A stretch of 64,000 nucleotides of DNA, taken from assembly GCF_026072635.1 (NCBI RefSeq), contig NZ_AP023081.1, positions 5,638,501-5,702,500 of the forward strand. The letters are read 5' to 3'. The position numbers were made by a program, and so were the translations under genes. This DNA comes from Pseudomonas solani. GTDB taxonomy: Bacteria > Pseudomonadota > Gammaproteobacteria > Pseudomonadales > Pseudomonadaceae. Below the pieces are notes generated by a model. It had not been told where the DNA came from, did not search any database, and saw only the letters and a program-made list of their open reading frames with translations. Shown here in pieces: positions 16,722 to 26,853 of the stretch (position 1 is its first letter; every line of letters starts with the position of its first letter).

Positions 16722-17461
16722 CGACCACACTCCAACTCGGCACCGACCGCATCGCCGACCTGCGCCAGAGCCTGCTCGATGAACTGAGCGGCGCATCCCT
16801 GGACTGGTGGAACCAGGCGCAACAACGCCTCGCCGCCCAGCCCGACGCCCAGACGCTGATGCTCCTGAGCGGCCCCTGCCGCCGCCATGTCGGCGACGCG
16901 CCCATGCCCGGCCTGCCCTGGACCCGAGCCGGGCTGGCCCGTGCCCTGCTGCTCGCCCAAGCCCTGGAAGCCGACGCCGGGCCGGGCCGCGAAGCCTTGC
17001 TGCAACGCTATTTCGACTGGGGCGACGACCAGGAAAAGGCTGCCGCTCTGCGGGCCCTGGACTGGCTCGACGGCCAGGGTGCCTGCCTGGAACTGGCCCT
17101 GTTCGCCGGGCGCACCAACAGCTGCGAGGTGTTCGCCGCCCTCGCCCTGCATAACCCCTACCCCGCCCGCCACTACCCCGAGCGGGCCTTCCACCTGTTG
17201 ATGCTCAAGGGCGTCGGCATGGAGCTGGACCTGCGCCAGGTCGAGGGCCTGGCCCCACGCCGTGGCCCCACGCTCAACCAACTGGCCCTGGACATGCTGG
17301 AGGAACGCCTCGCCGCCGACCGCCCCGCGCCGCCGGGCATCGCCCATCTGCTCGCCTGGCAGCAGTTGGACGCCGAACAGCTGCAACGCCTGGCCGAGCA
17401 TCAGCGCCAGGGCCGCCTGCCGCCCGGCTGGCTGCCCAGTGATTTCCCGTTACGAACCTGA
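16718..17461 (+). CDS. eboA: EboA domain-containing protein
   Basis: A 247-residue soluble helical protein of the EboA family, with the characteristic stretches LFAGRTNSCEVFAALALHNPYPARHYPE and FHLLMLKGVG. Its biochemical role is unknown; the family is defined by its place in ebo clusters. The ATG overlaps the eboC stop (ATGA). A much longer open frame runs upstream in this frame inside eboC, but it is out-of-frame reading of that gene. Confidence 0.85.
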   Translation: MTTTLQLGTDRIADLRQSLLDELSGASLDWWNQAQQRLAAQPDAQTLMLLSGPCRRHVGDAPMPGLPWTRAGLARALLLAQALEADAGPGREALLQRYFDWGDDQEKAAALRALDWLDGQGACLELALFAGRTNSCEVFAALALHNPYPARHYPERAFHLLMLKGVGMELDLRQVEGLAPRRGPTLNQLALDMLEERLAADRPAPPGIAHLLAWQQLDAEQLQRLAEHQRQGRLPPGWLPSDFPLRT

Positions 17462-17484
17462 CAAAAAAGCAAAAGGACGTCGCC

Positions 17485-18369
17485 ATGCCCACGTATTTCG
17501 ACCCGCACATCCACATGGTCAGCCGCACCACCGACGACTACCAGAACATGGCCGCCGCCGGCATTACCGGGGTGATCGAGCCGGCCTTCTGGCAAGGCCA
17601 GGCGCGCACCAGCCTGGGCAGCTTCGTGGATTACTTCGACACCCTGCTGGGCTGGGAACGCTTCCGCGCCAGCATGTTCGGCATCCACCATTTCTGCACC
17701 ATCGGCCTCAACCCCAAGGAAGCCAACAACTACGGGCTGGCCAACGAGGTGCTGGACATTCTGCCCCGCTACCTGGTGAAGGACGGCGTGGTCGGCGTCG
17801 GCGAGATCGGCTACGACGACATCACCCCGGAAGAGGACCGCTTCCTCGCCCTGCAGCTGGACCTGGCCAGGCAGTTCGACCTGCCGGTCCTGGTGCACAC
17901 CCCGCATCGCGACAAGATCGGCGGCACCAAGCGCACCCTGGCGGTGATCCGCGAGGTCGGCATCGCCGAAGACCGCGTGCTGATCGACCACCTCAACGAG
18001 CTGACCCTGCCCCTGGTGCTGGACAGCGACTGCTGGCGCGGGCACTCCATCTACCCCAATACCAAGATGTCCGAGCAGCGCATGGTCACCCTGCTGCAGC
18101 AGTACGGCACCGAGAAGATGGTGGTGAACAGCGCGGCCGACTGGGGCGTGAGCGACCCGCTCAAGGTGCCCAAGACGGGCGAAGCCATGCGCCAGGCAGG
18201 CTTCAGCGACGCCCAGGTGCAACAGGTGCTGTTCGACAACCCGGTGGACTTCTTTGCCCAGAGCGGCCAGCTGGATAAAACAGCCGTCGCCACCCTGCTG
18301 CCCATCGACCAGCGTCGCCAGTGGCAGGAAAACTCCGCCCTGCGTGGCCAGGAGCCCGTAGTGCGATGA
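17485..18369 (+). CDS. eboB: EboB: TatD-family metal-dependent hydrolase
   Basis: A 294-residue TIM-barrel hydrolase. Metal ligands are visible as the HxH in FDPHIHM, the glutamate in GVGEIGYDD, histidines in LVHTPHRDK and LIDHLNE, and the late aspartate in NSAADWGVSD. EboB-type proteins are the TatD-like member of the ebo set. AAAGGACG precedes the ATG. It overlaps eboE by ATGA. Confidence 0.87.
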   Translation: MPTYFDPHIHMVSRTTDDYQNMAAAGITGVIEPAFWQGQARTSLGSFVDYFDTLLGWERFRASMFGIHHFCTIGLNPKEANNYGLANEVLDILPRYLVKDGVVGVGEIGYDDITPEEDRFLALQLDLARQFDLPVLVHTPHRDKIGGTKRTLAVIREVGIAEDRVLIDHLNELTLPLVLDSDCWRGHSIYPNTKMSEQRMVTLLQQYGTEKMVVNSAADWGVSDPLKVPKTGEAMRQAGFSDAQVQQVLFDNPVDFFAQSGQLDKTAVATLLPIDQRRQWQENSALRGQEPVVR

Positions 18370-19586
18370 GCCCCGCCATGGGATGGACCCCGACCCAGCT
18401 CGGCTACTGCGGCAACGTGCACCCGGCCCATGACCTGGCCGCCCTGCGCGCTTCCATCGCCGGGCCCTTCCAGGCCGTGCGCCGCCAACGCGGACTGCAG
18501 CGCCAGGACAGCGGCCTGTGGATCAGCGCCCGGGCCGCCGCCGAGCTGCAGCAGCCCGGCCCGCGCGCGGCGTTCCTCGCACTGTTGCAAGACTGCGGCC
18601 TGCGCCTGACCTCCCTCAACGGCTTCCCCCATGGGCGCTTCCATGGCGGCCACGTGAAGAGCGGTGTCTACCGGCCGGACTGGTCCGAATCCCCGCGCCT
18701 GGACTACAGCCTGCAACTGGCCGCGCTGCTGGCCGAGGCGCTGCCCGAGGACTGCGACCAGGGCGTGATTTCCAGCGTTCCCCTGGGCTATGCCGCCGAT
18801 TGGTCGATCGAACACCTGGCCCGCGCGGAGATGCACCTGCTGCAACTGACCGAAGCCCTCGCGCAGTTGAAGCGCAGGACCGGCAAGAACATCCGCCTGT
18901 GCCTGGAAATGGAGCCCGACTGCGTGCTGGAACACACCGACCAGGCCCTGGCCTTCTTCGCCCACTGGCAGGCCCGGGACCCCAACCACGACCACCTGGC
19001 GTTGTGCTTCGACGTCTGCCACCAGGCGGTGCTGTTCGAGGACTGCCACGCGTCCCTGTCATCCCTGCGCCAGGCAGGTGTCACCATCGGCAAGATCCAG
19101 CTCTCCAACGCCCTGGTGTGCCGCCTTCCCGGGGATGAGCAACGCCGCGAGCAGGTGCTGGCCGTGCTCGGTGGTTTTGCCGAAGTCACCTACCTGCACC
19201 AGGTCAAGGCGCGCCACCGCAGCGGCCAGTTGCTGGCCTGGGCGGACCTGCCCGCCGCCCTCCTCGACCCGGCCCTGGCCGGTTGCAGCGAATTGCGCGT
19301 GCACTTCCACGTGCCGCTGTTCAGCGAGCGCTTCCAGCTGCCGGAACTCGGCGGCAGCCAGCAGGCCCTGGGCCGGGTCTTCGAATACCTGGCCCAGCAC
19401 CCGGACTTCCGCCCGGCGCTGGAGGTGGAGACCTACAGCTGGATGGTGCTTCCCGAAACCCTGCGGCCCGGCTCCGAAGCCGCCCTGGCGAGCGGCATCG
19501 CCGCCGAGCTGGACTGGGTGCAGGCACAGCTGCAACGGCATGGCGCCCTCGCCTGCGAGCCGCTGCGGGAGGTACGACATGCTTGA
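18366..19586 (+). CDS. eboE: EboE: sugar phosphate isomerase/epimerase-like TIM barrel
   Basis: A 406-residue xylose-isomerase-like barrel beginning GWTPTQLGYCGNVHPAHDL, the usual opening of EboE. Further family text: LTSLNGFPHGRFHGGHVKSGVYRPDW, with acidic and histidine residues in CLEMEPDC and CFDVCHQAVLFE that would bind a metal. The ATG at 18366 overlaps the eboB stop; an upstream in-frame start would lie inside eboB. It overlaps eboF by 8 bases. The substrate is unknown. Confidence 0.85.
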   Translation: MSPAMGWTPTQLGYCGNVHPAHDLAALRASIAGPFQAVRRQRGLQRQDSGLWISARAAAELQQPGPRAAFLALLQDCGLRLTSLNGFPHGRFHGGHVKSGVYRPDWSESPRLDYSLQLAALLAEALPEDCDQGVISSVPLGYAADWSIEHLARAEMHLLQLTEALAQLKRRTGKNIRLCLEMEPDCVLEHTDQALAFFAHWQARDPNHDHLALCFDVCHQAVLFEDCHASLSSLRQAGVTIGKIQLSNALVCRLPGDEQRREQVLAVLGGFAEVTYLHQVKARHRSGQLLAWADLPAALLDPALAGCSELRVHFHVPLFSERFQLPELGGSQQALGRVFEYLAQHPDFRPALEVETYSWMVLPETLRPGSEAALASGIAAELDWVQAQLQRHGALACEPLREVRHA

Positions 19587-21023
19587 GCCCAGGCCCCTTC
19601 TGCTGGTCGATGTGGTCGGCCTCACGCCCGCCCTGCTGGGCGAGAACACGCCGCACATCAACGCCCTGCTCGGCCGTGGCCGCATGGCCTGCATGCAGCC
19701 GGTGTTCCCGGCGGTCACCACCACGGTGCAGTCGTCCATGCTCACCGGGCTGCCGCCTTCCGGGCACGGCATCGTCGGCAACGGCTGGTACTTCCGCGAC
19801 CAGGCCGAGGTGCGCTTCTGGCTGCAGCCCAATGCCCTGGTCCAGGGCGAGAAGGTCTGGGAGGTGCTGGCCCGGGAGCTGCCCGGCTTCCGCTGCAGCC
19901 AGCTGTTCTGGTGGTACAACATTTACGCCGATGTCGGCGCCTCCATCACCCCGCGCCCCCACTACCCCGCCGACGGGCGCAAGGAATTCGGCCTCTACTC
20001 CGCCCCGATGGCCTGCACCAGGCGATCGAGCAGCGCATCGGCACCTTCCCCTTCCAGCACTTCTGGGGGCCGGCCGCGGGCATCGGCTCCAGCCGCTGGA
20101 TAGTCGACTGCGCCATGGCCGAGTTCGAGATCAACCGCCCGCACCTGCAGCTGGTCTACCTGCCGCACCTGGATTACGACCTGCAGCGCCTGGGCCCCGA
20201 CCACCCCGGCATCGCCGCCGAGGTGCGGGCCATCGATGCCGAGGTCGGCCGCCTGCTGGCCTTCGCCCAGGAGCGTGGCGCCGCGGTGATGCTGGTGTCC
20301 GAATACGGCATCGAGGCGGTGCAGCGCTCCATCTCCATCAACCGCCTGCTGCGCGCCGACGGCTGGCTGCAGGTGCGCCAGTCCCTCGGCTGGGAGCTGC
20401 TGGACCCGGGCGCCAGCGCCGCCTTCGCGGTGGCCGACCACCAGGTCGCGCACATCTACCTGCGCCGCGAACAGGACCTGCCCAGGGTGCGCACGCTGCT
20501 GGAATGCGAACCGGGCATCGAACGGGTGCTGGACCGTGCCCAGCAGCGCGCCTGGCAGCTGGAGCACCCGCGCAGCGGCGACCTGGTGGCGATCGCCGCC
20601 CCCGGGCACTGGTTCGACTACCAGTACTGGTTCGACGACGACAAGGCGCCCGACTTCGCCCGCACCGTGGACATCCACCGCAAGCCCGGCTACGACCCGC
20701 TGGAGCTGTTCATCGACCCTGCCATCACCCTGCCGAAACTCCGGGTGGCGCGGCGCCTGCTGCGCAAGAAACTGGGGTTCCGCTACTACATGGACCTGAT
20801 CCCGCTGGACACCCGCCTGGTACGCGGGAGCCACGGCCGCCTTCCCCGCAGCGACCAGGATGGCCCGCTGCTCATCACCGATTGCGACTTGCCTTTACCG
20901 GACCGGCTGCCGGTCACCGCGGTAAAACAGTTGCTCCTGCAGTACTTCCTGGGGCACCGAACTCTCGACAAGGCCATAGCCAAGGAGACCCCATGCAACG
21001 AGCCCTCCCCCTTGCAGTACTGA
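19579..21023 (+). pseudogene. eboF: EboF: alkaline phosphatase-superfamily nucleotide pyrophosphatase/phosphodiesterase, interrupted by a one-base frameshift
   Basis: The gene opens correctly (GGGAGG before ATG at 19579) with the nucleophile region FPAVTTTVQSSMLTG and HGIVGNGWYFRD, typical of nucleotide pyrophosphatase/phosphodiesterase enzymes. The frame breaks at 20001-20008, where CGCCCCGATGG has four C's. With a fifth C the protein would read on as SAPDGLHQAIEQRIG and continue through HWFDYQYWFDDD to the stop at 21023, giving about 481 residues. As written, frame one ends at 20103. Because the rest of the second part is intact and unmutated, a sequencing error or very recent mutation is likely. 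The 3' end overlaps the next gene by 31 bases. Confidence 0.8.
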
Positions 21024-22156
21024 GCGCCCTGGCCGGATTGGCCCAGGCCCAGAGCCAACCCGCCTTCGACTGCACCGCCTTCTTCGAGTACGGAGGCAAG
21101 CCCGAAGAGGTGCGCAAGGCATTCGAACAATCCCCCGAGACGATGGCCTGGAACTGGTTCACCTGCCTCAACCAGCCGGAGATCAAGGGCAGCACCGATC
21201 GCGTCTGGGAGGGCCTCAAGCCCACCGACCAGGTCTTCCTGCCCGACGGCAGCCAGCCGTTGCCCTATGAACAGCGCGAGCCCACGCCGGTCGCGGTGAT
21301 CAAGGCCGCGCAGGCCATGGGCATGGACACCACGCGCACCTTCCACAACCTCGACAGCACCCAGCAGGTCGACGGCCTGATCCTGGAGATGGGCGGCAAT
21401 GTGCCGGCGGCGCAGAGGGGCCAGCCGGTGCGCTTCCAGTTGCTGATGGGCAGGGACACCTTCGGCTACATCGTCGACAAGGGGGTCTACAACGTCGACG
21501 GCCAGGCCGCGCTCACCGGCAACCTGGCCTTTCCCGCCGCCGCCTGGGAGCTGAAGACCTCATGGATCTGGATCGGCAACGACCAGGCCTTCATGAAGAC
21601 CCTGGCCAACGACGGCTACTACATCGCCCAGGCCTACTACCTGCAGAACGGCAGCCAGTACCAGGTGGGCTACGCGGCCCTGAGCGGCATGCACGTGATC
21701 AACAAGCTCACCCAGGACTGGGCCTGGACCACCTTCGAAAACCGCAACAACAGCAAGTACACCGTCACCAACGACATCCCGCCCAAACCCATGACCAACA
21801 GCACCGGGCCCACCAGCGCCGCGCAACCGGTCAACGCCAGCTTCCAGTCGCAGTACCCGGCCCTCGCCCAGTACGAGCTGATCGGCGTGCAGCACACGGC
21901 GGGCGGTGCACCCAAGCTGCTGGCCAACTCCCAGCTGGAGTCGGCCTTCCAGAGCCAGTCCTCGTGCCTCGCCTGCCACGACACCGCGGCCTATTCGGCG
22001 AAGAAGGGCTACTTCAACTTCGCGCTGCCGCAGCAGGACGGGATCGTCTACCCCACCGAGCCGCTGCCGGATTCGGCCTTCGCCGGCTACAACAAACTGG
22101 ACTTCGTCTGGTCGCTGAAACGCGCCCAGTGGAAGCGTCAAGGAGTACAGCAATGA
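20993..22156 (+). CDS. Exported CxxCH (c-type haem-binding) protein, first copy
   Basis: A 387-residue protein with a signal peptide (MQRALPLAVLSALAGLAQA) and a single haem c motif CLACH at about residues 325-329. The rest is not a recognised cytochrome fold. Text such as AWNWFTCLNQPE and DRVWEGLKPTDQVFLPDG recurs in diverged form in the gene at 25581, so the two are paralogues. AAGGAG precedes the ATG. It overlaps both eboF (31 bases) and the next gene (ATGA), so it is part of the ebo operon. Role unknown; a redox function in the periplasm is inferred from the motif. Confidence 0.7.
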   Translation: MQRALPLAVLSALAGLAQAQSQPAFDCTAFFEYGGKPEEVRKAFEQSPETMAWNWFTCLNQPEIKGSTDRVWEGLKPTDQVFLPDGSQPLPYEQREPTPVAVIKAAQAMGMDTTRTFHNLDSTQQVDGLILEMGGNVPAAQRGQPVRFQLLMGRDTFGYIVDKGVYNVDGQAALTGNLAFPAAAWELKTSWIWIGNDQAFMKTLANDGYYIAQAYYLQNGSQYQVGYAALSGMHVINKLTQDWAWTTFENRNNSKYTVTNDIPPKPMTNSTGPTSAAQPVNASFQSQYPALAQYELIGVQHTAGGAPKLLANSQLESAFQSQSSCLACHDTAAYSAKKGYFNFALPQQDGIVYPTEPLPDSAFAGYNKLDFVWSLKRAQWKRQGVQQ

Positions 22157-24555
22157 GCGTCTTGAACTTCCCCCGCCTCTACCTCAACGGGCATTTCTTC
22201 TGGAACCCGCCGACGGCCAACAACAACGACATCTACCCGCTCTACGACGCGGCGAAGATGGACCTGAACTGGCCCTTCCTGGAGAGCTTCGGCATCAACC
22301 CCGCCAACGCGCGGGACAAGGTGCTGCCCTGGATGATCGCCCCGCTGCCCGAGGCCCAGGTGCCGGACTACGTGCTGCAGGTGCCCAACAACAGCGCCAA
22401 CAGCGGCCTGCCGCAGATCCCCGCGGAATGGGACCTGTTCGGCGACAACGCCTGCGGCACCGTGGACTACAACGACATCCGCTCGCTCATCATCGGCGGC
22501 GAACTGCAGGCCAACAGCTACATCGAGCAAGACCCCATCGTGGGCAAGGGCTTCCAGTTGCTGGGCAACCCCTTCGGCAGCGACAAGCCCACCCCGGCGC
22601 GCTTCGTCGACATCAGCCCCTGGCAGAACACCTTCACCGCGCTGTACTTCGACCGCCTGGTACTGGGCGACGCCACCTGCGGCCTCACGGCCAAGCGCGC
22701 CTACCGCATGCTCGACCGCTTCCTCAACTTCAACTGGGGGGCCGTGCAGGGCCTGAACACGGTCACCACCACCTGGCAGACCTGCTTCCCCCGCGAGAAC
22801 CTGCAGTGGCAACTGGGCGACTCGGCCCTGCTCAAGGCCCTGCAGCAACAGATGGAGGCGCAGAACGCCAAGGGCCTGATGTTCCGCTTCACCACCTACC
22901 TGACCTACTACGACCGCAACGGCATCTTCAACGACTACCCGAAGGTGGTGACCCGTACCGACGGGCCCGGCTGCAAGACCTGCGCGACCGATCCCCAGTG
23001 CGCTGACTGCCAGCAGTGCCTGAAGGCCCTGGCCGTGCAGCAGCAGGCGCTGCAGGACATGTACCAGAAGGGGCTGGACAACGTCGCCGACATCTTCTTC
23101 AACCCGGCCTACAGTCGCACCGCCGGCGTGCTGGGCCTGTGGTTCGCCGATGAGTACCCCACGGCCCCTGCCGGTCGCCGGCTGGAGCCGGTCGGCGACT
23201 TCCCGATCCCGGGGGGCAGACCGGGAGCGACTATCCAGTTGGGGGTGATCTCCGCCCAGGCCCAGGGCGACCTGCTGTCCCTGGACCTCGGTACCGGCTT
23301 TCCCTTCCAGCCGTTGAAAGCGACCGAGGCGACCGTGCCGGAGTGCGAGAAGCTCCAGCTGGGCGATTTCCAGGTCGGCATCCAGCAGAACGGCCAGTTC
23401 CAGCCCCTGGCCGACCTCGCCTACGCCCAGTACGCCCAGGCCGCCTTCGACAAGCGTGCAGGCCTGGTGGACCTGCCCGTGAAGGATGCCGTGGCCAGGA
23501 CCCAGGCCGGCACCCTGGCCCTGCAGACCCAGGGCGCCAGCCCGATGCTCGCCGCCCAGCAGCAGATGTGGACCGCCGAAGTGATCGAGAGCGGCACCTT
23601 CATCGACGTCGGGGACACCCGCGTCCTGCAGATCATGGTGCAGTACGACGGCCTGCCCGCACCGGCCGGCACCACCTTGTGGGTGGCGGAATACAACAAC
23701 CCCTACATGCTGACCACCAGCAGTTACTTCCTGGCCTTCGGCAATGACGTGGATTTCGGGCTGATCGCAGACGACCCCGCGAACCGCAACAAGAACGCCA
23801 CCCTGCTGCCACAGTTCGCCGGCACCCAGGCGCCGGCGAGCCTGGTCAGCGAGGGCGCCGGCCGCAGCCTGCAGCACATGCTGCCGGCGGGCGACACCCC
23901 GACGGCCACGATCAACTACCAGCACGTCAAGGCCACCCCGGCCGGCGTCAGCCTGGCGCCCTGCCTGCAGTTCGTCCCGTCCATCCCGCGCACGGGCGTG
24001 CTGGGTAACGGCGCCACGGTGGACTACAGCCTCACGCAGATCACCACCGACGCCAACGGCATCGCCCAGGTAACGGTCAAGGCCATCGCCGCCGGCTTCC
24101 CGACCCTGCGCTTCTTCGTCCAGGACGGCCCCGGTGCAGCGCCTGCGGTGCCCTTCAGCTTCGACTATCCGACCGCCTACACCGACTTCCTCGCACCCCT
24201 GCGGGTGCTGCCGGACGAGCCCGGGCTGATGGGCGAATTCGTCGCGGCCTGGAACAAGGTGTGCATCCAACAGGATGCGCGGGTGCAGATCTGGGAGGGC
24301 TTCATCTACCCGCGCATCTTCGAGCCGTTCTATTACCTCTACCCGATCATGGACAAGTACATGCCGCTGAACTCCCTGCAGCGCATCGAGGGCGCCATCG
24401 ACCAGTTGATCCGCCTGGTCAGCAAGCCCTACCAGGAGGAAAGCACCCTGGCCATGCCCATCACCCGCGACCTGCCGCAGAGCCGGCGCGCGGTGCTGGA
24501 ACGCTGGGCCAACGAGCTGGTGAAGCTCAACTACCCGCCCCGGCCCCTGACCTGA
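22153..24555 (+). CDS. Large unrecognised protein, partner of the CxxCH protein (first copy)
   Basis: An 800-residue protein with no signal peptide, beginning MSVLNFPRLYLNGHFFWNPP. A cysteine cluster of CxxC, C, CxxC form (CKTCATDPQCADCQQC) lies at about residues 274-290 and could bind a metal. The C-terminal 80 residues (YMPLNSLQRIEGAIDQL...LAMPITRDLPQSRRAVLERWA) are clearly related to those of the protein at 26854, as is the N-terminus. I do not recognise a catalytic family. Context, translationally coupled to an exported haem-type protein, suggests they act together, but how a protein without a signal peptide meets a periplasmic one is unclear. Confidence 0.65.
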   Translation: MSVLNFPRLYLNGHFFWNPPTANNNDIYPLYDAAKMDLNWPFLESFGINPANARDKVLPWMIAPLPEAQVPDYVLQVPNNSANSGLPQIPAEWDLFGDNACGTVDYNDIRSLIIGGELQANSYIEQDPIVGKGFQLLGNPFGSDKPTPARFVDISPWQNTFTALYFDRLVLGDATCGLTAKRAYRMLDRFLNFNWGAVQGLNTVTTTWQTCFPRENLQWQLGDSALLKALQQQMEAQNAKGLMFRFTTYLTYYDRNGIFNDYPKVVTRTDGPGCKTCATDPQCADCQQCLKALAVQQQALQDMYQKGLDNVADIFFNPAYSRTAGVLGLWFADEYPTAPAGRRLEPVGDFPIPGGRPGATIQLGVISAQAQGDLLSLDLGTGFPFQPLKATEATVPECEKLQLGDFQVGIQQNGQFQPLADLAYAQYAQAAFDKRAGLVDLPVKDAVARTQAGTLALQTQGASPMLAAQQQMWTAEVIESGTFIDVGDTRVLQIMVQYDGLPAPAGTTLWVAEYNNPYMLTTSSYFLAFGNDVDFGLIADDPANRNKNATLLPQFAGTQAPASLVSEGAGRSLQHMLPAGDTPTATINYQHVKATPAGVSLAPCLQFVPSIPRTGVLGNGATVDYSLTQITTDANGIAQVTVKAIAAGFPTLRFFVQDGPGAAPAVPFSFDYPTAYTDFLAPLRVLPDEPGLMGEFVAAWNKVCIQQDARVQIWEGFIYPRIFEPFYYLYPIMDKYMPLNSLQRIEGAIDQLIRLVSKPYQEESTLAMPITRDLPQSRRAVLERWANELVKLNYPPRPLT

Positions 24556-24629
24556 ACCGTCGTAGACCTGGAACCCGCAGGCGGGCCGGCACCGCTCGCC
24601 CGCCCTGCCCGTTACGAAGGAGTGTCCCC

Positions 24630-25562
24630 ATGAAGAAAGCCCGTCTGCTCGCCTGGCTGCTGCCCCTCGCACTGCTCGGCCAACCTGCCCTCGCCGCCGA
24701 TGACGAAGGCGACGTGTTCTTCACCAACGGCGTGCACAACACCCTCGGTTGCGACGCCAGCAACGGCAACTGCATCGCCGAGCGCAAGCCCGGCGAGCCC
24801 AGCGATCCGTTCTTCCCCGCCACCTGGATCAGCGACTGGACCATGTTCCGCGTCACCCAGAACTACGAGAAGAACCCGCCGCCCTACAGCAACCCGCCCA
24901 GCACCCTGAAGCCGGCCGACTACACCGTCTCCAAGGGCACCAGCTACTACGACACCACCTACATCCCCGCCGATGGCGACGGCTACGGCGCGATGATGGA
25001 GCACTACGAGAAGTACTGCCTGCCGATCTTCCCGATCAAGGACAACAACTACACCTGCTCCTTCGTCTCCCTGGGCAACAAGGCGTTCTTCCTCACCTAC
25101 GAGGACCGGCCCAAGGACATGCCCGAGTGCTGCTCCTTCTCGCCCATGAACCACCCGGCACGCCAGGACTTCGTCCAGCACCTGCCCTACAGCCCGGCCC
25201 GCAGCCAGAACCTGGGCGGCAGCGTGCAGGCCTATGCGCTGGACGTGCAGTCGCCCCAGGGGCCGATCCTGTTCGGCTACGCCTTCCACAAGGACGCCAC
25301 CCGCGCAGGGCCTGGCCAGCCGCTGTTCCGCCACCCGCAGTCGTTCTACTTCTCCGGGGACGCCAGCGTCGCCAACGCGCCCATCGTCAGCCAGAACTAC
25401 GTCAACTTCCGCACCGACAAGCCGGACCCGGCGCAGACCTGGGACCAGGTGGCCAAGAAGTGCCCGGTGAACCCGCAGCCCTGCCAGTTGTTCAACCCGC
25501 CGGCGTCCCAGGACAACGGCGCCGAGGCGCAGTGGAACAAGCTCCAGTCCCGCAAGCCCTGA
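24630..25562 (+). CDS. Exported cysteine-containing protein of unknown function
   Basis: A 310-residue protein with a signal peptide ending QPALAA-D (MKKARLLAWLLPLALLG start) and GAAGGAG before the ATG. The mature part holds about nine cysteines, including LGCDASNGNC, YTCSF and ECCSF, which could form disulfides, and is rich in Asn, Tyr and Pro. No CxxCH motif and no family recognised. It sits 74 bp after the 800-residue protein and 18 bp before the second CxxCH gene, between the two copies of the duplicated gene pair. Confidence 0.62.
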   Translation: MKKARLLAWLLPLALLGQPALAADDEGDVFFTNGVHNTLGCDASNGNCIAERKPGEPSDPFFPATWISDWTMFRVTQNYEKNPPPYSNPPSTLKPADYTVSKGTSYYDTTYIPADGDGYGAMMEHYEKYCLPIFPIKDNNYTCSFVSLGNKAFFLTYEDRPKDMPECCSFSPMNHPARQDFVQHLPYSPARSQNLGGSVQAYALDVQSPQGPILFGYAFHKDATRAGPGQPLFRHPQSFYFSGDASVANAPIVSQNYVNFRTDKPDPAQTWDQVAKKCPVNPQPCQLFNPPASQDNGAEAQWNKLQSRKP

Positions 25563-25580
25563 CCGGCAAGGAGAGCCGCC

Positions 25581-26849
25581 ATGAATCCAAGTTTCCGCCT
25601 CACCGGGCTGGCACTGCTGGCCCTCGCCTGCGCCAGCTGCAACCTGCGCGAGCAATCACCAGTCCCCACCACGCCCGCACCGACCAACGCACAGTGCCAG
25701 CCCCCCACCACCGCCCCGGCCGCCAACGCCAGCCAGCAAGCCTTCGATGACTACAGCTGGCGACTGTTCATCGCCCTCAACTGGCCCGCCATGGCCGGCC
25801 AGCGCGGGCAGCCGGACTGCAGCCAGCCCCTCGGCGGGGCCGGCCCCAGGGTCTGGCAGAGCTACAAGACAGTGAGCGAGATCTTCCTGCCCAATGGTGC
25901 CAACCCCGGTCCCTGGAATTCGCCGCTGGGCACGCGCAGCCTCGGCATCATCAACATCGCCGCCTTGAAGAACACCTCGGTGGTGCAGGCCGTGGACCAG
26001 GCCGTCGGCGGCTGGCTCATCGACCAGAAGGGCAACCCCACCTACTACGACATCTCCGCCAACCAGGCCTCCTACGACTACATCGTGCAGAACGGCTTCT
26101 ACAACGCCAACACCGTGTCCAGGGCGCAGAACATCGCCTTCCCGGCCCAGGCCACCGAGGTCAAGGCCGCCTGGCGGGTGCTCACCAGCCAGGACGACGC
26201 CAGCCGCTACCTGACCACCCAGGCCCAGGTGGCGCAGTTCAATGCCCAGGGCCAGCCCACCGGCAGCACGGCCCCGGCCACATTGGGGCTGGTGGGCCTG
26301 CACATCATCGTCAAGGCGCCGGGCTACCCGCAGTGGATCTGGTCCACCTTCGAGCAGGTGGACAACGTCCCGGGTTCCTCTGCCGGCAACGGCACCTACA
26401 GCTACTACAACGCCAGCGCGCCGGCGGCCAGCGTCAACCAGTCGCCCTGCAACTGGCAGCAGCAGGGCAGCCAACTGGTGTGCACGCCCAAGCCCGGCGC
26501 CACCTTCCAGACCCCGGACCCGCTCAGCCGCGTCACCCCCATTGCCAGCACCACGGCCGCCGTCAACGGCCTCTACCAGCAGAACCTCGGCAGCAACGTG
26601 CTGCGCTACTACCAGTTGGTCACCACCCAGCGCCCGCTGATGCCGGACAACCCCAGCAACCCGCTGGGCCAGCCGACTCCGGCGCTGTCCGCCAACGTCA
26701 CCATGGAGAGCTACATCCAGCCCAACAGCAGCTGCATGAATTGCCACTCCATGGCCACGCCGGTGCACAGCCCCTACAAATCGGACTTCTCCTACCTGTT
26801 CAAATTCGCCAAGGCGCCGGCAACGGCACCCCACAAGGACGAGGAATGA
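25581..26849 (+). CDS. Putative CxxCH lipoprotein, second copy
   Basis: A 422-residue protein with a hydrophobic leader ending LALACASCN, giving a possible lipid-attachment cysteine, and a single haem c motif CMNCH at about residues 385-389. It resembles the protein at 20993: SWRLFIALNWP then RVWQSYKTVSEIFLPNG versus AWNWFTCLNQP then RVWEGLKPTDQVFLPDG, and both carry the CxxCH near the C-terminus. AAGGAG precedes the ATG. The next gene starts 4 bp downstream, repeating the pairing of a haem-type protein with a large partner. Confidence 0.68.
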   Translation: MNPSFRLTGLALLALACASCNLREQSPVPTTPAPTNAQCQPPTTAPAANASQQAFDDYSWRLFIALNWPAMAGQRGQPDCSQPLGGAGPRVWQSYKTVSEIFLPNGANPGPWNSPLGTRSLGIINIAALKNTSVVQAVDQAVGGWLIDQKGNPTYYDISANQASYDYIVQNGFYNANTVSRAQNIAFPAQATEVKAAWRVLTSQDDASRYLTTQAQVAQFNAQGQPTGSTAPATLGLVGLHIIVKAPGYPQWIWSTFEQVDNVPGSSAGNGTYSYYNASAPAASVNQSPCNWQQQGSQLVCTPKPGATFQTPDPLSRVTPIASTTAAVNGLYQQNLGSNVLRYYQLVTTQRPLMPDNPSNPLGQPTPALSANVTMESYIQPNSSCMNCHSMATPVHSPYKSDFSYLFKFAKAPATAPHKDEE

Positions 26850-26853
26850 CCCC

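Noticed and set aside
16343..17461. A 372-residue protein starting inside eboC
   Set aside because: The first third is out-of-frame eboC (Pro/Ala/Arg-rich); the EboA family start is the ATG at 16718 coupled to the eboC stop.
22138..24672. 844-codon minus-strand open frame opposite the 800-residue protein
   Set aside because: Same shadow composition; the plus-strand gene has coupled start, paralogue and operon context.
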